64,000 bases of DNA. It comes from Methanobrevibacter sp. YE315 (GTDB taxonomy: Archaea; Methanobacteriota; Methanobacteria; Methanobacteriales; Methanobacteriaceae). A model generated the notes under the pieces. That model was not told the origin of the DNA and made no database searches. It saw nothing but the letters and a program-made list of their open reading frames with translations. The position numbers and the translations under genes are program-made. Shown here in pieces: positions 37,945 to 47,204 of this stretch (position 1 is its first letter; the number at the start of each line of letters is the position of its first letter). The stretch is from NCBI RefSeq assembly GCF_001548675.1, contig NZ_CP010834.1:717501-781500 (forward strand). Direction: 5' to 3'.

Positions 37945-38114
37945 AAGGTTATTTGCCATTTTATAGGATTAATTATTTTACAGGCAAAAGAATTAATTCT
38001 TGCTTCAGCTGCAGTTGACGTCATCGATAATCTCATGGAATTTTGATGCATGGCGATTATGATTTTTCAGTAAGGGTTGAAGCATTAAGGTATAAATTAT
38101 TTGGAGAATCGTAA
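37945..38114 (+). pseudogene. Frameshifted remnant upstream of the YhgE-like gene
   Basis: Two overlapping frames read as protein. 37945-38046 contains QAKELILASAAVDVIDNLMEF and then TGA; 38031-38114 contains MHGDYDFSVRVEALRYKL and ends in a TAA that overlaps the next ATG (TAATG). Joining them needs one frameshift. This looks like the decayed 3' end of a gene that was once translationally coupled to the YhgE-like gene. The original family is not identified; a regulator is possible. Confidence 0.35.
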
Positions 38115-39928
38115 TGGTTTCATTAAGGGATATACTTGAGTTTAGAAAAAATACTAGGGAAAATATTTTTGAAATATTGAAATTAGATTTAAAATCTACA
38201 ACTGCAAATCCCATTGTTGTATTGGTATTGATAGCAATAATGATATTGCCTTCTTTATATGGTTTAATAAACATTTATGCGTGCTGGGACCCATATGAAA
38301 ATACTGATCATGTTCAATTTGCAATTGCAAATGAAGATAAAGGAGCTATTTATCAGGGCATGAAAATAGATGCTGGAAAAGATCTAGTTGACATGCTGAA
38401 AAACAACACTGACTTTGAATGGGTATTTGTCAGCTCGGATGAACTGCGGGAAGGCGTTCATAATGGAAAGTATTATGCGGGTATGGTGGTTCCTGCCAAT
38501 TTTAGTCAATCGATTGTTTCGATTACAACCGATAAACCGCATTCGGCGATACTGGAATATTATGTTAATGAAAAAACAAACCCTGTTGCCGCCAAGTTAG
38601 CTGATGCCGCTGCAAAAGCAGTATATAATAACATTAATGCAGAGATAGTTACATTTATTAATGTTGCAGCTTATGATAAGCTTGGAGAATTACAGGACGG
38701 TTTGGCTTCCGGTGCATCCCAATTGTCAAGTGGTGCAGTATTGTTGTCAAACGGTGCAGGTCAAGTGTCTAGCGGTGCCGGTCAGGTGGCTGGTGGTGCT
38801 AACCAATTGTCAAGCGGTGCTCATCAATTGTCTTCAGGTGCAAGTGAATTGGCTGGTGGAGCATCTCAGGTGGCTGACGGGACTCATCAAGTCTCTACAA
38901 AAGCCAATGAGGTTTCAACTGCTGTAGATGATGCTGCAGTAGTAATTAAAGACCATACTTCCAGTCCTATAATTCATGAAGTGGTCGATAATATTTCGAC
39001 TAAGGTTTCAAATGTGTCCGGCAGATTGAATGATTTGGATAATGGTGCTCATGCAGTATCTGATGGAGCATATCAGTTATCTGGTGGTGCAAACGATCTT
39101 GCAACCGGGTCTGATGAATTGGCTAGTGGTACTTTAAGTTTAGCTGCTGGTGCGGAATTGCTTGCGAATTCTGCTGCTTCAGCATTGTTCACTGCTTCAA
39201 GTTCACTGGCAGGAGCTGCTGCCGGTTTGGATGATGTGACTGGTTTAAATGAAAGTCAAGTCGGTGATTATTTCTATTCTCCGGTTAAATTGGATAGGCA
39301 TGAAGAATTCCCAACCCATAACTATGGTTCACAGGTGTCTCCATTTTATTTGGTTTTATGTATGTGGGTTGGTGCATTGATTACTTGTGTAATGTTGAAG
39401 ACAGGAACAAGTATCGGTACTAAGTATAGGCCTCATGAAATGTACTTGGCTAAATTATCATTATTCAGCATTATAGCTATATTGCAGACTACTATAACCT
39501 TGTTAGGATGTTATCTGCTTGGAATTGATATTCATAACCATTTAGTTTTCATTCTTTCATGTTACTTCGTTGCTGTGATATTTATGGGACTGATCTATTC
39601 GCTGATATCCGTATTGGGTGATGTTGGAAAAGGAATAGCAATTATCTTATTGGTGTTCCAGATTTCAGGTACTGGAGGTATTTATCCGGTTGAAATTATG
39701 AATAAGATCTTTGGAGTACTGTATCCTTATTTACCAATGACTCATGCAATAAATATTGTTCGTGAAGCGCAGCTTGGTTTGATATGGGCTAATTACATAC
39801 CGTCATTCTTAATACTGCTGGGATTAGGAATGGCTGTTGTTTTAATATCAATCATTTTAAAACGTAGTTTCGATAAGCGCACTAAATATTTCGAAGAAAA
39901 ATTGGAGGAATCTAACCTTTTTAATTAA
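38114..39928 (+). CDS. YhgE/Pip domain membrane protein
   Basis: A 604-residue membrane protein of the YhgE/Pip (EsaA-like) family. One N-terminal helix (about residues 30-55) is followed by a large extracellular part. That part holds a repeat region (about 195-360) of SSGAxQLSSGAxQVAGGA-type units with coiled-coil-like spacing. Five or six membrane helices (about 410-590) follow, resembling ABC-2 permeases. Homologues are commonest in Firmicutes, so lateral transfer is plausible. Roles in the family include phage reception and type VII secretion; the function here is unknown. The ATG overlaps the stop of the upstream remnant. Confidence 0.8.
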   Translation: MVSLRDILEFRKNTRENIFEILKLDLKSTTANPIVVLVLIAIMILPSLYGLINIYACWDPYENTDHVQFAIANEDKGAIYQGMKIDAGKDLVDMLKNNTDFEWVFVSSDELREGVHNGKYYAGMVVPANFSQSIVSITTDKPHSAILEYYVNEKTNPVAAKLADAAAKAVYNNINAEIVTFINVAAYDKLGELQDGLASGASQLSSGAVLLSNGAGQVSSGAGQVAGGANQLSSGAHQLSSGASELAGGASQVADGTHQVSTKANEVSTAVDDAAVVIKDHTSSPIIHEVVDNISTKVSNVSGRLNDLDNGAHAVSDGAYQLSGGANDLATGSDELASGTLSLAAGAELLANSAASALFTASSSLAGAAAGLDDVTGLNESQVGDYFYSPVKLDRHEEFPTHNYGSQVSPFYLVLCMWVGALITCVMLKTGTSIGTKYRPHEMYLAKLSLFSIIAILQTTITLLGCYLLGIDIHNHLVFILSCYFVAVIFMGLIYSLISVLGDVGKGIAIILLVFQISGTGGIYPVEIMNKIFGVLYPYLPMTHAINIVREAQLGLIWANYIPSFLILLGLGMAVVLISIILKRSFDKRTKYFEEKLEESNLFN

Positions 39929-39973
39929 GGTCGGATTCTATTCTTATTTTTTTTATTTTTTCAAAAAAAGGGA

Positions 39974-40906
39974 TTATAAAATTGTTTTGAACCAGTTTAT
40001 GGTTTCAATTAGCTGATTTTCAAAGTCTGTAGAATCTATTTTCAAGTTGATTTTTTCCATATTGCTGATGTCTGCCAGTGAGTGTTTGATGTCCCCTTGG
40101 CGTTCCGGAAGATAAATAGGTTCCAAATCACTGTTAAGGGTCTCTTTTATTATTTCATATAATCTGTTTATGCTCAGTTTCTCACCGGATGCGATGTTTA
40201 CAATTCCGTTATAATCTGATTCGCAGGCATTTATGTTTGCCTTTACGACGTCCTTGATGTAGATGAAATCCCTGGTCTGTTCGCCGTCCCCATAAATTTC
40301 GGGTTGGGTGTTTTCAAGGATTGCAGTAATGAAATTAGGTATCACCGCAGCATATTGGGAATTTTTATCCTGCTTTGGACCAAATACATTGAAATATCTT
40401 AGTGAAACATAATTCAGGCCATAACTGTCATAAAATGACTTCAAATACAGCTCACAGCTCGCTTTTGATGCCGCATAAGGTGATGTAGGCATCGGCTGCT
40501 CGCTTTCCTTTAAAGGCATATTCCTATTTTGGCCGTATACTGATGAGGAAGATGAGAATATTATTTTCTTAACATCGTTGTCAACAGCAGATTTTAAAAG
40601 TTTCACGGTGGCATTAAGGTTTATGTCTGTGCATTCAACGGGTTTATCGATACTCAATGGAACACTTGCCATAGCTGCAAGATGGAATATATAATCTATA
40701 TTTGATGTTAAATCATCTAAATTAGTATTGCGAATGTCTCCTTCGATTATTTTTAAATTATTATGTTCTGGTTCATTTAAATGATTAATATTCCCAGTGG
40801 ATAGATTATCCAGTATTGTGACTTGGTTGTCCTTTAAAACTTCATCTGCGATGTGAGAACCGATAAATCCAAGCCCACCTGTAATTAAAATATTTTTATT
40901 TTTCAT
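39974..40906 (-). CDS. NAD-dependent sugar-nucleotide epimerase (GalE/WbpP-like)
   Basis: A 310-residue extended short-chain dehydrogenase. It has NAD-binding GGLGFIGSH at residues 10-18, DNLST, FHLAAMASVP, the SSSSSVYG strand and the catalytic YAASK (Tyr and Lys four apart), then RYFNVFGP and GDGEQTRDFIYI. It probably makes a UDP-sugar for glycosylation of surface proteins or wall polymers. It is a single gene, convergent with the YhgE-like gene and divergent from the eha operon. Confidence 0.82.
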   Translation of the reverse strand: MKNKNILITGGLGFIGSHIADEVLKDNQVTILDNLSTGNINHLNEPEHNNLKIIEGDIRNTNLDDLTSNIDYIFHLAAMASVPLSIDKPVECTDINLNATVKLLKSAVDNDVKKIIFSSSSSVYGQNRNMPLKESEQPMPTSPYAASKASCELYLKSFYDSYGLNYVSLRYFNVFGPKQDKNSQYAAVIPNFITAILENTQPEIYGDGEQTRDFIYIKDVVKANINACESDYNGIVNIASGEKLSINRLYEIIKETLNSDLEPIYLPERQGDIKHSLADISNMEKINLKIDSTDFENQLIETINWFKTIL

Positions 40907-40964
40907 TTAGCCACCAATAATTAATTTTATTTATAATTAAGCTATTATTTATTATTTTTAAGTA

Positions 40965-41018
40965 ACAATATTTATATATTTTTATATGTATATTATTTTA
41001 TAAGAGGAGTCTAATAAT
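40965..41018 (+). promoter_or_regulatory. Promoter and ribosome-binding site of the eha operon
   Basis: TATA-like TTTATATATTTTTATATG lies at 40970-40988 and a strong GAGGAG ribosome-binding site at 41003-41008, ten bases before ATG 41019. It drives at least the 17-20 closely spaced genes that follow. Confidence 0.55.
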
Positions 41019-41402
41019 ATGTTTGATTTGGTTGATAGTACCATATTCTTTGCTTCTTATGGTAATGTGTTTGGGTTAAGCAATATAACCATTGGTCCAT
41101 TTGATATTATTATAGCTTATATTGTAGCTATTATTGTTTCAATTGCTTTGGCGTTAGTTTTGAAAATCCCATTGTTACCTGGCAAACCATATAGGTATTC
41201 TTTTGATGTAAGTGCTATATATCCAACTCCAATAATAGCTGCGGGCATCCTTTCGATATTTTTAGTTTTAAATTACACTTTCATGTACAATGGACTTGTA
41301 TTGGCGGTTATTATAGGTATTTTATCTGCATTATTTGTGAAATATTTATTTGATTTTGTATTTCCAAAGCCTCTAAATGAAGATGAGGGGGAGGATATTT
41401 AA
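41019..41402 (+). CDS. ehaA: Energy-converting hydrogenase A subunit A
   Basis: A 127-residue integral membrane protein with three hydrophobic helices, first gene of the eha operon. Eha is a membrane [NiFe]-hydrogenase complex that uses an ion gradient to reduce ferredoxin with H2. Identification rests mainly on position: the operon order of small membrane proteins, NuoH-like protein, small and large subunits and 6- and 10-cluster polyferredoxins matches the published Methanothermobacter eha operon. Its stop overlaps the ehaB start (TAATG). Confidence 0.8.
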   Translation: MFDLVDSTIFFASYGNVFGLSNITIGPFDIIIAYIVAIIVSIALALVLKIPLLPGKPYRYSFDVSAIYPTPIIAAGILSIFLVLNYTFMYNGLVLAVIIGILSALFVKYLFDFVFPKPLNEDEGEDI

Positions 41403-41899
41403 TGAGTGAAGTAATTGGAATTGTAATTGCAGCAATTCTCTGTTGGTTGAATTTTGTAATTGTAGACACATATTTCGGACTTCCCGAACAGCCTGGAGTT
41501 AGAGGAGCCAGGAATATTGGACAAGATGTCGAAAAAAGAGGGGGAGACATTGCTGGCGGATTCTTCCAAGGAAACATTTTATGTTCTCCGGACGCGTCTG
41601 CTGGTACATTATTAGCTTCTATTGGATATTTGCTTTTGGGAATTCCTGGGGGAATAATAGCAGCATTCTTTGTGTTTATTGGAAATAGACTATGCGCTGA
41701 TCCGGGTTATGCCGGAACTACAGGGTGTTTGACAGCAACAGCTATCATTTCCATCTGTTCATTTATGGGCATGGCACCTGAAATGTTCATTGTCGGTATG
41801 GTTATTGCGATATTGACAATCATGGGAATAGACCAAGCAAAGGCTTCCATAGTCCTAGGAAAGATTGCAAAAAAATTCAATAGGCATGCTAGGGAGTGA
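41402..41899 (+). CDS. ehaB: Energy-converting hydrogenase A subunit B
   Basis: A 165-residue membrane protein with about four helices and a conserved loop between helices 1 and 2 ([20 protein letters not shown]). It has no homologue in complex I and is one of the ten nonconserved membrane subunits of Eha. Its start overlaps the ehaA stop. Confidence 0.82.
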   Translation: MSEVIGIVIAAILCWLNFVIVDTYFGLPEQPGVRGARNIGQDVEKRGGDIAGGFFQGNILCSPDASAGTLLASIGYLLLGIPGGIIAAFFVFIGNRLCADPGYAGTTGCLTATAIISICSFMGMAPEMFIVGMVIAILTIMGIDQAKASIVLGKIAKKFNRHARE

Positions 41900-41903
41900 T
41901 TAG

Positions 41904-42152
41904 ATGTATGTTGAAATTATAGGTATCATAGTCATATTCGTAGCATTAAGAGCTTTAGTAACAAGAAACAGAGCTGAAAGACTTTTATACATAAATGTAA
42001 TCGGATTTGGAGTATCAGCTATTATAGCATTGGTAATCAATACTCCTTTTGCTCTTGTTGTTGCTGCGGCGTTCTTTATCTGTTCTACAATTAGTGCAAA
42101 CGCAATTGCTTATACCTTAAAAAGGTTAGATGATGAAATACTGTTGGAGTGA
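41904..42152 (+). CDS. ehaC: Energy-converting hydrogenase A subunit C
   Basis: An 82-residue membrane protein with two to three helices and the cytoplasmic loop ALVTRNRAERLLYINV. It resembles the small MrpF/MnhB-type antiporter module subunits in size and hydrophobicity. It is assigned by operon position, 4 bases after ehaB. Confidence 0.8.
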   Translation: MYVEIIGIIVIFVALRALVTRNRAERLLYINVIGFGVSAIIALVINTPFALVVAAAFFICSTISANAIAYTLKRLDDEILLE

Positions 42153-42157
42153 GATAA

Positions 42158-42427
42158 ATGGAGTTTTTCGTATCAATAATCGCAATCGCTTTAATGGTAA
42201 TCGGAGCATTCGGTATAATATTCCTTGAAAAACCATTGGATAAGGTTATAATGTTTTCAATACTTGATGCAGGTTTCGTTTTAGTGGTTGTACTATTCAA
42301 ATATTTGGATGTTGCAATGTTTGCAGCCCTAGCAGATCCATTATCTACATTAGTGTTCATTTTGGCTATTGTGAAAATTAATGAAATCAGAAAAAATAAG
42401 CTTGCAAGTGGTGATGCAAATGATTAG
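42158..42427 (+). CDS. ehaD: Energy-converting hydrogenase A subunit D
   Basis: An 89-residue membrane protein with three helices and the segment [19 protein letters not shown]. It is similar in layout to Mrp antiporter-like subunits with an MbhD-type fold. It is assigned by operon position. A GAGTGAG ribosome-binding site precedes ATG 42158; the 3' end overlaps ehaE. Confidence 0.8.
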   Translation: MEFFVSIIAIALMVIGAFGIIFLEKPLDKVIMFSILDAGFVLVVVLFKYLDVAMFAALADPLSTLVFILAIVKINEIRKNKLASGDAND

Positions 42428-42680
42428 CGTTTCATTATTTTTCTACTTTGGAATAATTCTGGCAATTGTAGGAAGTATTGCTACAGCATGGGGTCCTGGA
42501 GTAAACGACCCTATTGTAAGGACATTCAATACTGAAGTTGCATCTATCGGTGTCTGCTTGGTTTTATTATGTTATAATCACGTTCTGGCGTTATTGACAT
42601 TCTTGGCTACAACCGTTATTATTACTTTAATCCTATTTAGAGCTATTATTCGTTTGGAAGAAATGGGGGCAGATGTATGA
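42414..42680 (+). CDS. ehaE: Energy-converting hydrogenase A subunit E
   Basis: An 88-residue membrane protein with three helices (from residue 5, and around [14 protein letters not shown] and [12 protein letters not shown]). ATG 42414 is chosen because GTGG lies just upstream and the longer frame runs back inside ehaD; ATG 42420 is an alternative. It resembles MrpG/EhbE-like small subunits in size. Its stop overlaps the ehaF start (ATGA). Confidence 0.78.
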   Translation: MQMISVSLFFYFGIILAIVGSIATAWGPGVNDPIVRTFNTEVASIGVCLVLLCYNHVLALLTFLATTVIITLILFRAIIRLEEMGADV

Positions 42681-43270
42681 GAATAGGAGTCTTATGGAAC
42701 AAACTAGCTGAACCAAAAAATATTCCTCGTCTTTTTGCATTCAGCTTAGGAATCATTTTAATCATAGGCCTAATTGTCCCAATGGCTTTAAACCCAGATC
42801 AATTGTATGTTAGACCAGCTCCTCAAGAGCAAATTGATGACGGTTTAGCAATCGCTCCATATGATAGGGGTGGTGAAGTATTAAAACAGCCAGGAACCAT
42901 TAATCCTCAATATCCTGAGAATGCAGCCGAATTGGGAATGATTACAGGTTATATGTCACCGCTGGCTCAATGGGTGTCATCGATATCACCTTACTTCGGT
43001 ACTTCAATTTATTCATCTCCTGGCGGTCTTATAGATGAAATATTGTATTATACAAGAGGTTTCGATACAATACTTGAATCTTCAATATTAATGATGTCAT
43101 TTATCATTGCATCATGGTTGTCTATTAATTATACAATGAATAGAAAAAATGATGAGAATGAGATTAGAAAAGATGTTAAAAAAGCTATAACTGATTCAAC
43201 CAAGGTGGCTAATGAAGTTAAGGCGAATGATGTTAAAGCAAGATCAAAACAATTAAGGAGGGATAACTGA
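42677..43270 (+). CDS. ehaF: Energy-converting hydrogenase A subunit F
   Basis: A 197-residue protein with an N-terminal helix (about 18-38), a long extracytoplasmic loop (about 40-140) containing [21 protein letters not shown], one more helix (about 143-158) and a basic cytoplasmic tail. The GFDTxxE motif resembles the MbhE/MnhB-type connection proteins. It is assigned by operon position. Confidence 0.8.
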   Translation: MRIGVLWNKLAEPKNIPRLFAFSLGIILIIGLIVPMALNPDQLYVRPAPQEQIDDGLAIAPYDRGGEVLKQPGTINPQYPENAAELGMITGYMSPLAQWVSSISPYFGTSIYSSPGGLIDEILYYTRGFDTILESSILMMSFIIASWLSINYTMNRKNDENEIRKDVKKAITDSTKVANEVKANDVKARSKQLRRDN

Positions 43271-43968
43271 TGGTTGTTTTCGTACCTCCTCATGTTCCTG
43301 CAGCATTCTTGAGCATGTATTTGCCAGCAATCTATGCAGGATTAATTGTTGGTTTCATTGGAACCATGGCAATAGCGCTTAAAAGAGAAGAGCTACACAT
43401 TCTTATCTTAACTGATTTGGTTGGCCTTGCAATGATATTGGTAGTGTCTGCTGTTGGAACTGACCTTGCGGAAGCTTTGATTTTGCCGGGTCTGGTAGTT
43501 GAACTGGCAGAAACTTTAGCAATCTCTGAAATTTTGATTACAAGGGAAATGCGTATCATTGAGAATAATCCTAGAAGAAACTTATCCAAGTCTTCATCAT
43601 TATTCCCTCAGCCATTTACCCTAAACATGGAGATTTTAAATACAGCACCTAACTTCATTGCATTGGTTCTGATTGGTTATGGTATATTCCTGACTGGTTT
43701 TACTGGTGGTGCAGTAGCTGGTGGAGGAATTGTATTATATGCATTGTCTAAAAAAGCAAGGGGTCTTCCTGTGCTTATTTTGGATGGTGTTGCAGGTGTT
43801 TCCGGAATTTCATGGTGTTTATGGATAATCGGTTTCCTATTGTTCTTTGTAACACCTCAATATTGGTTATTAAGTTTATTCTTAGCAGCATGCGGACTAT
43901 TGTTAAAAGTAGCTTCAAAAGTAGGACTTATGGGACTGCTTATGAGAGAGGACATTGATAAGGAGTAG
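43270..43968 (+). CDS. ehaG: Energy-converting hydrogenase A subunit G
   Basis: A 232-residue membrane protein with about six helices. It has a GFIGTMAIALKREELHILIL segment typical of small NuoK-like subunits at its N-terminus and an extended C-terminal half. An AAGGAGG ribosome-binding site lies within the end of ehaF and the ATG overlaps the ehaF TGA. Confidence 0.8.
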   Translation: MVVFVPPHVPAAFLSMYLPAIYAGLIVGFIGTMAIALKREELHILILTDLVGLAMILVVSAVGTDLAEALILPGLVVELAETLAISEILITREMRIIENNPRRNLSKSSSLFPQPFTLNMEILNTAPNFIALVLIGYGIFLTGFTGGAVAGGGIVLYALSKKARGLPVLILDGVAGVSGISWCLWIIGFLLFFVTPQYWLLSLFLAACGLLLKVASKVGLMGLLMREDIDKE

Positions 43969-43971
43969 GTG

Positions 43972-44649
43972 ATGAGTATGGATTTTGTTACACTTGGAGG
44001 AGATTTGCTTGGTACAATCCCGCTTGGGGACATAGTGCTGTACCTTACACCATTTAACTTGTTCCTTTTCGCAGTTCTGCTTGGGTTCACTGTATTGATT
44101 GCATTCAGTAAGCCTGAAACTCAAATAGAGGCTACAATGCATTATCTGAACAATACCGAAGTTAAAGTAGGTCCTAAGGAATTTAAACAAAGAAGATTCC
44201 TGTCAGTACTCTGTGGTATCGCATCTGCAGGGGCAATGATTACTGGAGATTTATTTAACTTTACACTGTTTATGGCATTGGTTGGTATTTTGAATATAGG
44301 TATTGTTTCAGCCGTTAAACAGACAAGCGTATTGAATTCAGCATTCAACTATGGTTTGATAGCTATGATGTGCAGTTTGCCGTTGTTTGGCGGTGCGGCC
44401 ATTATTCTTGCATCAACTGGAACATTATCTCTTGCAGTATTGTCTCAAATGCCTGCAAGCCCGATGGTAGTCTTTGGTGCTGCGTTGATGTTGATTGGTA
44501 TTTTGGGAGAAAGTGGAGTTGCACCATTTTTCGCAAGTAAGGCGGAAATGTTTAGGACTGCAGGTTCCCCATTTATCGTTATCATTCACTTAAGTTCATT
44601 GTTTATTATTGTAAGAGCTGTTGAAATTTTATTATTGGTATTGTGGTAG
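43972..44649 (+). CDS. ehaH: Energy-converting hydrogenase A subunit H (antiporter-like)
   Basis: A 225-residue membrane protein related to the proton-pumping NuoL/M/N-HycC family, one of the two conserved membrane subunits of Eha. It shows [15 protein letters not shown], a Lys-containing motif typical of antiporter-like channels, and [15 protein letters not shown]. It is much shorter than canonical NuoN (about 480 residues), keeping only part of the channel. ATG 43972 is chosen because AGGAG lies 6 bases upstream. Confidence 0.83.
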   Translation: MSMDFVTLGGDLLGTIPLGDIVLYLTPFNLFLFAVLLGFTVLIAFSKPETQIEATMHYLNNTEVKVGPKEFKQRRFLSVLCGIASAGAMITGDLFNFTLFMALVGILNIGIVSAVKQTSVLNSAFNYGLIAMMCSLPLFGGAAIILASTGTLSLAVLSQMPASPMVVFGAALMLIGILGESGVAPFFASKAEMFRTAGSPFIVIIHLSSLFIIVRAVEILLLVLW

Positions 44650-44657
44650 TGGTAAGT

Positions 44658-44873
44658 ATGGATAGTCAAAAAAGTTTATGTATTGTATTATTGGTATTGT
44701 CAACAATAGCTATTCTTGCTTGTTTGGTTATAGACTTTGAAGCATGGATTGTTTATACTGTAGCTATCTTTGGTATACCGTTATGGGTTTTATCCTTAGG
44801 ATTGTTAACTATGGCTAAACCAAGGCCTGAAGATGCGGAAGAAAGGGTGAAAGAACCGTTTACTGGATATTAG
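44658..44873 (+). CDS. ehaI: Energy-converting hydrogenase A subunit I
   Basis: A 71-residue protein with two hydrophobic helices and a conserved hydrophilic C-terminus (MAKPRPEDAEERVKEPFTGY). ATG 44658 is preferred over the GTG codons at 44643 and 44649, which overlap ehaH. It is a nonconserved membrane subunit assigned by position. Confidence 0.78.
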   Translation: MDSQKSLCIVLLVLSTIAILACLVIDFEAWIVYTVAIFGIPLWVLSLGLLTMAKPRPEDAEERVKEPFTGY

Positions 44874-44882
44874 AGTGGTATT

Positions 44883-45755
44883 ATGAATTTAATGGCAGAA
44901 ATTTTAATTCAAGTAATTATTGCATTTCTAGCAGGAAGTCTTCTTCTAGGTTTGCATAGAAAAATCATGGCTCGTGTTCAGAAACGTCCAGGACCTCCTA
45001 TTGTCCAGCATTTGCTTCATTCCCTGAAATTTTTCTTTAAGGAAACTGCAATTCCAAAAACAGTTTCAAAAGTGTTTTATATTGGAATCGTGTTTATATT
45101 GGCGTTAATCTGGATTGTGGGTGTTATTGCAGGTCCTGTAGCTCATGATTCCTTATTGATATTGTTCGGTGTTTATGCAGTCTATAAAATCGTTGAACAT
45201 AATGCCGGGTCAAGTTCAGGTTCACCATATGGTAAATTAAGCTGTGTAAGGGCAGTATTGTCTGCGGCAACTGAACTTCCGCTGTTTGCGGCAATAGTAT
45301 TTGTTTATTTGGTAACAGGATCCATGAACATTAACCAAATCATTGCTTATCAGTCAGCTCATGGTCCTTTGATATTTACAATTCCACTTGCGGCATTGAT
45401 GTTTTTCATGCTGATTATTACCAAATCCCCATACTCTCCATTTGCAATTACAAAAGACAAGGCTTTGATTTCCGGATTTGAAACAGAGCACTTTGGATTC
45501 TTAAGGGGATTCATGCTATTTTCAGAGTCAATTGCATGGTATGTGTTGCTATGGGTATTTTTAACAATATTCTTCGGTCCATTGGATGCCGTTGGATATC
45601 TGATTGGTATGCTTGCAATCACATTCATTACAGGATTCATTAATGCTACAACACCAATCTTAAGTCCAAATCATTCAGTAATGACACAAATTACTATCGG
45701 AGCAATATGCTTCTTCGGAACAATAATAATGATATTTACAGGAGTGGTAGCATGA
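44883..45755 (+). CDS. ehaJ: Energy-converting hydrogenase A subunit J (NuoH/HycD-like)
   Basis: A 290-residue membrane protein of the NuoH/HycD family, which links the hydrogenase module to the membrane ion channel. It shows the N-terminal [21 protein letters not shown] loop, conserved in NuoH as a RxGP motif, the [23 protein letters not shown] segment, and about seven helices. One of the two conserved membrane subunits of Eha. Confidence 0.88.
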   Translation: MNLMAEILIQVIIAFLAGSLLLGLHRKIMARVQKRPGPPIVQHLLHSLKFFFKETAIPKTVSKVFYIGIVFILALIWIVGVIAGPVAHDSLLILFGVYAVYKIVEHNAGSSSGSPYGKLSCVRAVLSAATELPLFAAIVFVYLVTGSMNINQIIAYQSAHGPLIFTIPLAALMFFMLIITKSPYSPFAITKDKALISGFETEHFGFLRGFMLFSESIAWYVLLWVFLTIFFGPLDAVGYLIGMLAITFITGFINATTPILSPNHSVMTQITIGAICFFGTIIMIFTGVVA

Positions 45756-46006
45756 ATAGTGAAAATGTAATTGTCTATTTGACTTCATTGGTTGCTGTTG
45801 GCATAATTGTCGTGGGCCTGTTGACTTCAGTTTTCCACTCAATAATCATACTTCCTATAGTAGTTATCGGAATAATCCTAGCGATATTTACATTATATGC
45901 TAAGGGCAACTTTGCACACAAGATTGAAAGTATAGAGAAAATATGTTTTGTTATAACTTTAATAGCAATTATTTGTTCATTTATATTACTTTATAAACCA
46001 ATGTAG
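45752..46006 (+). CDS. ehaK: Energy-converting hydrogenase A subunit K
   Basis: An 84-residue membrane protein with three helices. ATG 45752 follows AGGAGTGG and overlaps the ehaJ stop codon (ATGA); the longer frame upstream lies inside ehaJ. It is assigned by operon position; no motif identifies its role. Confidence 0.77.
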   Translation: MNSENVIVYLTSLVAVGIIVVGLLTSVFHSIIILPIVVIGIILAIFTLYAKGNFAHKIESIEKICFVITLIAIICSFILLYKPM

Positions 46007-46014
46007 GAGATATT

Positions 46015-46320
46015 ATGTTAGATTATATGATTTATATACTTGTATTTGCTGTTGGATCCATTTTGGGTTTGCTTTACAGTTATAAATTGCATGGCGAGCC
46101 TTATGTTGCAGCACCCGAGTTCAACATTCCGTTTGCAATAGTTGCAATTGTAGGATGGTGTCTTGCATTCTGTTCAGGCAATATGATTTTATCAGCAATC
46201 GGTTTTCTCCTTGCAGGGTTTATAATGGGGGGAAGGCCTGGATACGGTAGAAAAGAAACCGCAGTAGGTTTGATAATTGCGATTATTATATATTTTATTA
46301 AAATTGGCACTATGATGTGA
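46015..46320 (+). CDS. ehaL: Energy-converting hydrogenase A subunit L
   Basis: A 101-residue membrane protein with three helices and a conserved GGRPGYGRKETAVG loop. It follows ehaK after eight bases and overlaps the possible GTG start of ehaM. It is assigned by operon position. Confidence 0.78.
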   Translation: MLDYMIYILVFAVGSILGLLYSYKLHGEPYVAAPEFNIPFAIVAIVGWCLAFCSGNMILSAIGFLLAGFIMGGRPGYGRKETAVGLIIAIIIYFIKIGTMM

Positions 46321-46325
46321 TTGGA

Positions 46326-46718
46326 ATGGATGATGATGCTAAATTAAGAGTGATGCAAAAGAGAATAATTAAAAGCTATGCTTGGCAAAGAGACATTATA
46401 GTTCCACTTTCCAAGGATTTTGATTGTACTGCTGAAGAGGTAGAAGATTTGTTCTTCTCTCTGTTTGATTTAGGCACACTTGAAGCGTTGCATGGTACAT
46501 TGGAGTCAGCACGAGACATTTGCCTATATCAGAAGTTCAATGCAGATTTAAGGTTGTGCTGGTTTATCGGCACATTGGAGATAGTGCCTCCTGAAGAGGG
46601 TAAAAAATTAAAGATGAAACTAGTTGAAGAAGTTAAAAAAGGCAGGCCTTATGAAGAAGTGCTGAAGGAAGGCCAGTTAGAGTTATATGAATTATTGAAA
46701 GAAGAAGCTAAATATTAA
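46326..46718 (+). CDS. ehaM: Energy-converting hydrogenase A subunit M
   Basis: A 130-residue soluble, mostly helical protein, charged throughout, with no membrane helix. It is one of the four nonconserved hydrophilic subunits of Eha. ATG 46326 is chosen over GTG 46317, which overlaps ehaL. It directly precedes the catalytic subunits. Its function is not known. Confidence 0.78.
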   Translation: MDDDAKLRVMQKRIIKSYAWQRDIIVPLSKDFDCTAEEVEDLFFSLFDLGTLEALHGTLESARDICLYQKFNADLRLCWFIGTLEIVPPEEGKKLKMKLVEEVKKGRPYEEVLKEGQLELYELLKEEAKY

Positions 46719-46754
46719 TGTTTATTAGATTATAGAAAATTAAGAGGGAGTACA

Positions 46755-47204
46755 ATGTTAGATGCTATAAAGGACGCTGTGAGGAAGAGCTCAATTCATG
46801 TCTGCATTGTAAATTGTGGAGGATGCAACGGTTGTGATGTTGAAGTTGTCGCATTATTGTCTCCGAGATACGATTTAGAGCAGTATGGAATTTACGTTCA
46901 GAATAATCCTCGTGAAGCTGATGTCCTATTGTTGACTGGCGCAGTTACTGAACAATGGGTTGACAACTTAAAGAGAGTCTATGATAAGGCTCCTGAACCT
47001 AAAATTGTTGTAGCTGTTGGAAACTGCCCGCAATCTGGAGATGTATTCAATCAGGAGGGAGGCCATGTTCATGCCCCTGCTTCTGACTTTATTCCAGTTG
47101 ATGCGGCCATTCCAGGATGTCCACCTAGACCTAGCGAGATTTTGGAAGCTATTCTAGCTGTGGGTCCACAAGCTATTGCCGATCGTGGGAGGGAAGAGAA
47201 ATGA
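46755..47204 (+). CDS. ehaN: Energy-converting hydrogenase A small subunit
   Basis: A 149-residue [NiFe]-hydrogenase small subunit related to NuoB. It carries one [4Fe-4S] cluster next to the active site. Ligands are visible as Cys21 and Cys24 (NCGGCNGCD), a cysteine in [10 protein letters not shown], and one in [15 protein letters not shown] ribosome-binding site precedes ATG 46755. Its stop overlaps the large-subunit start. Confidence 0.92.
   Translation: MLDAIKDAVRKSSIHVCIVNCGGCNGCDVEVVALLSPRYDLEQYGIYVQNNPREADVLLLTGAVTEQWVDNLKRVYDKAPEPKIVVAVGNCPQSGDVFNQEGGHVHAPASDFIPVDAAIPGCPPRPSEILEAILAVGPQAIADRGREEK

Noticed and set aside
45707-45751. A longer N-terminus for EhaK
   Set aside because: The extension lies inside ehaJ and reads as low-complexity Asn-rich sequence; ATG 45752 has an AGGAGTGG ribosome-binding site.
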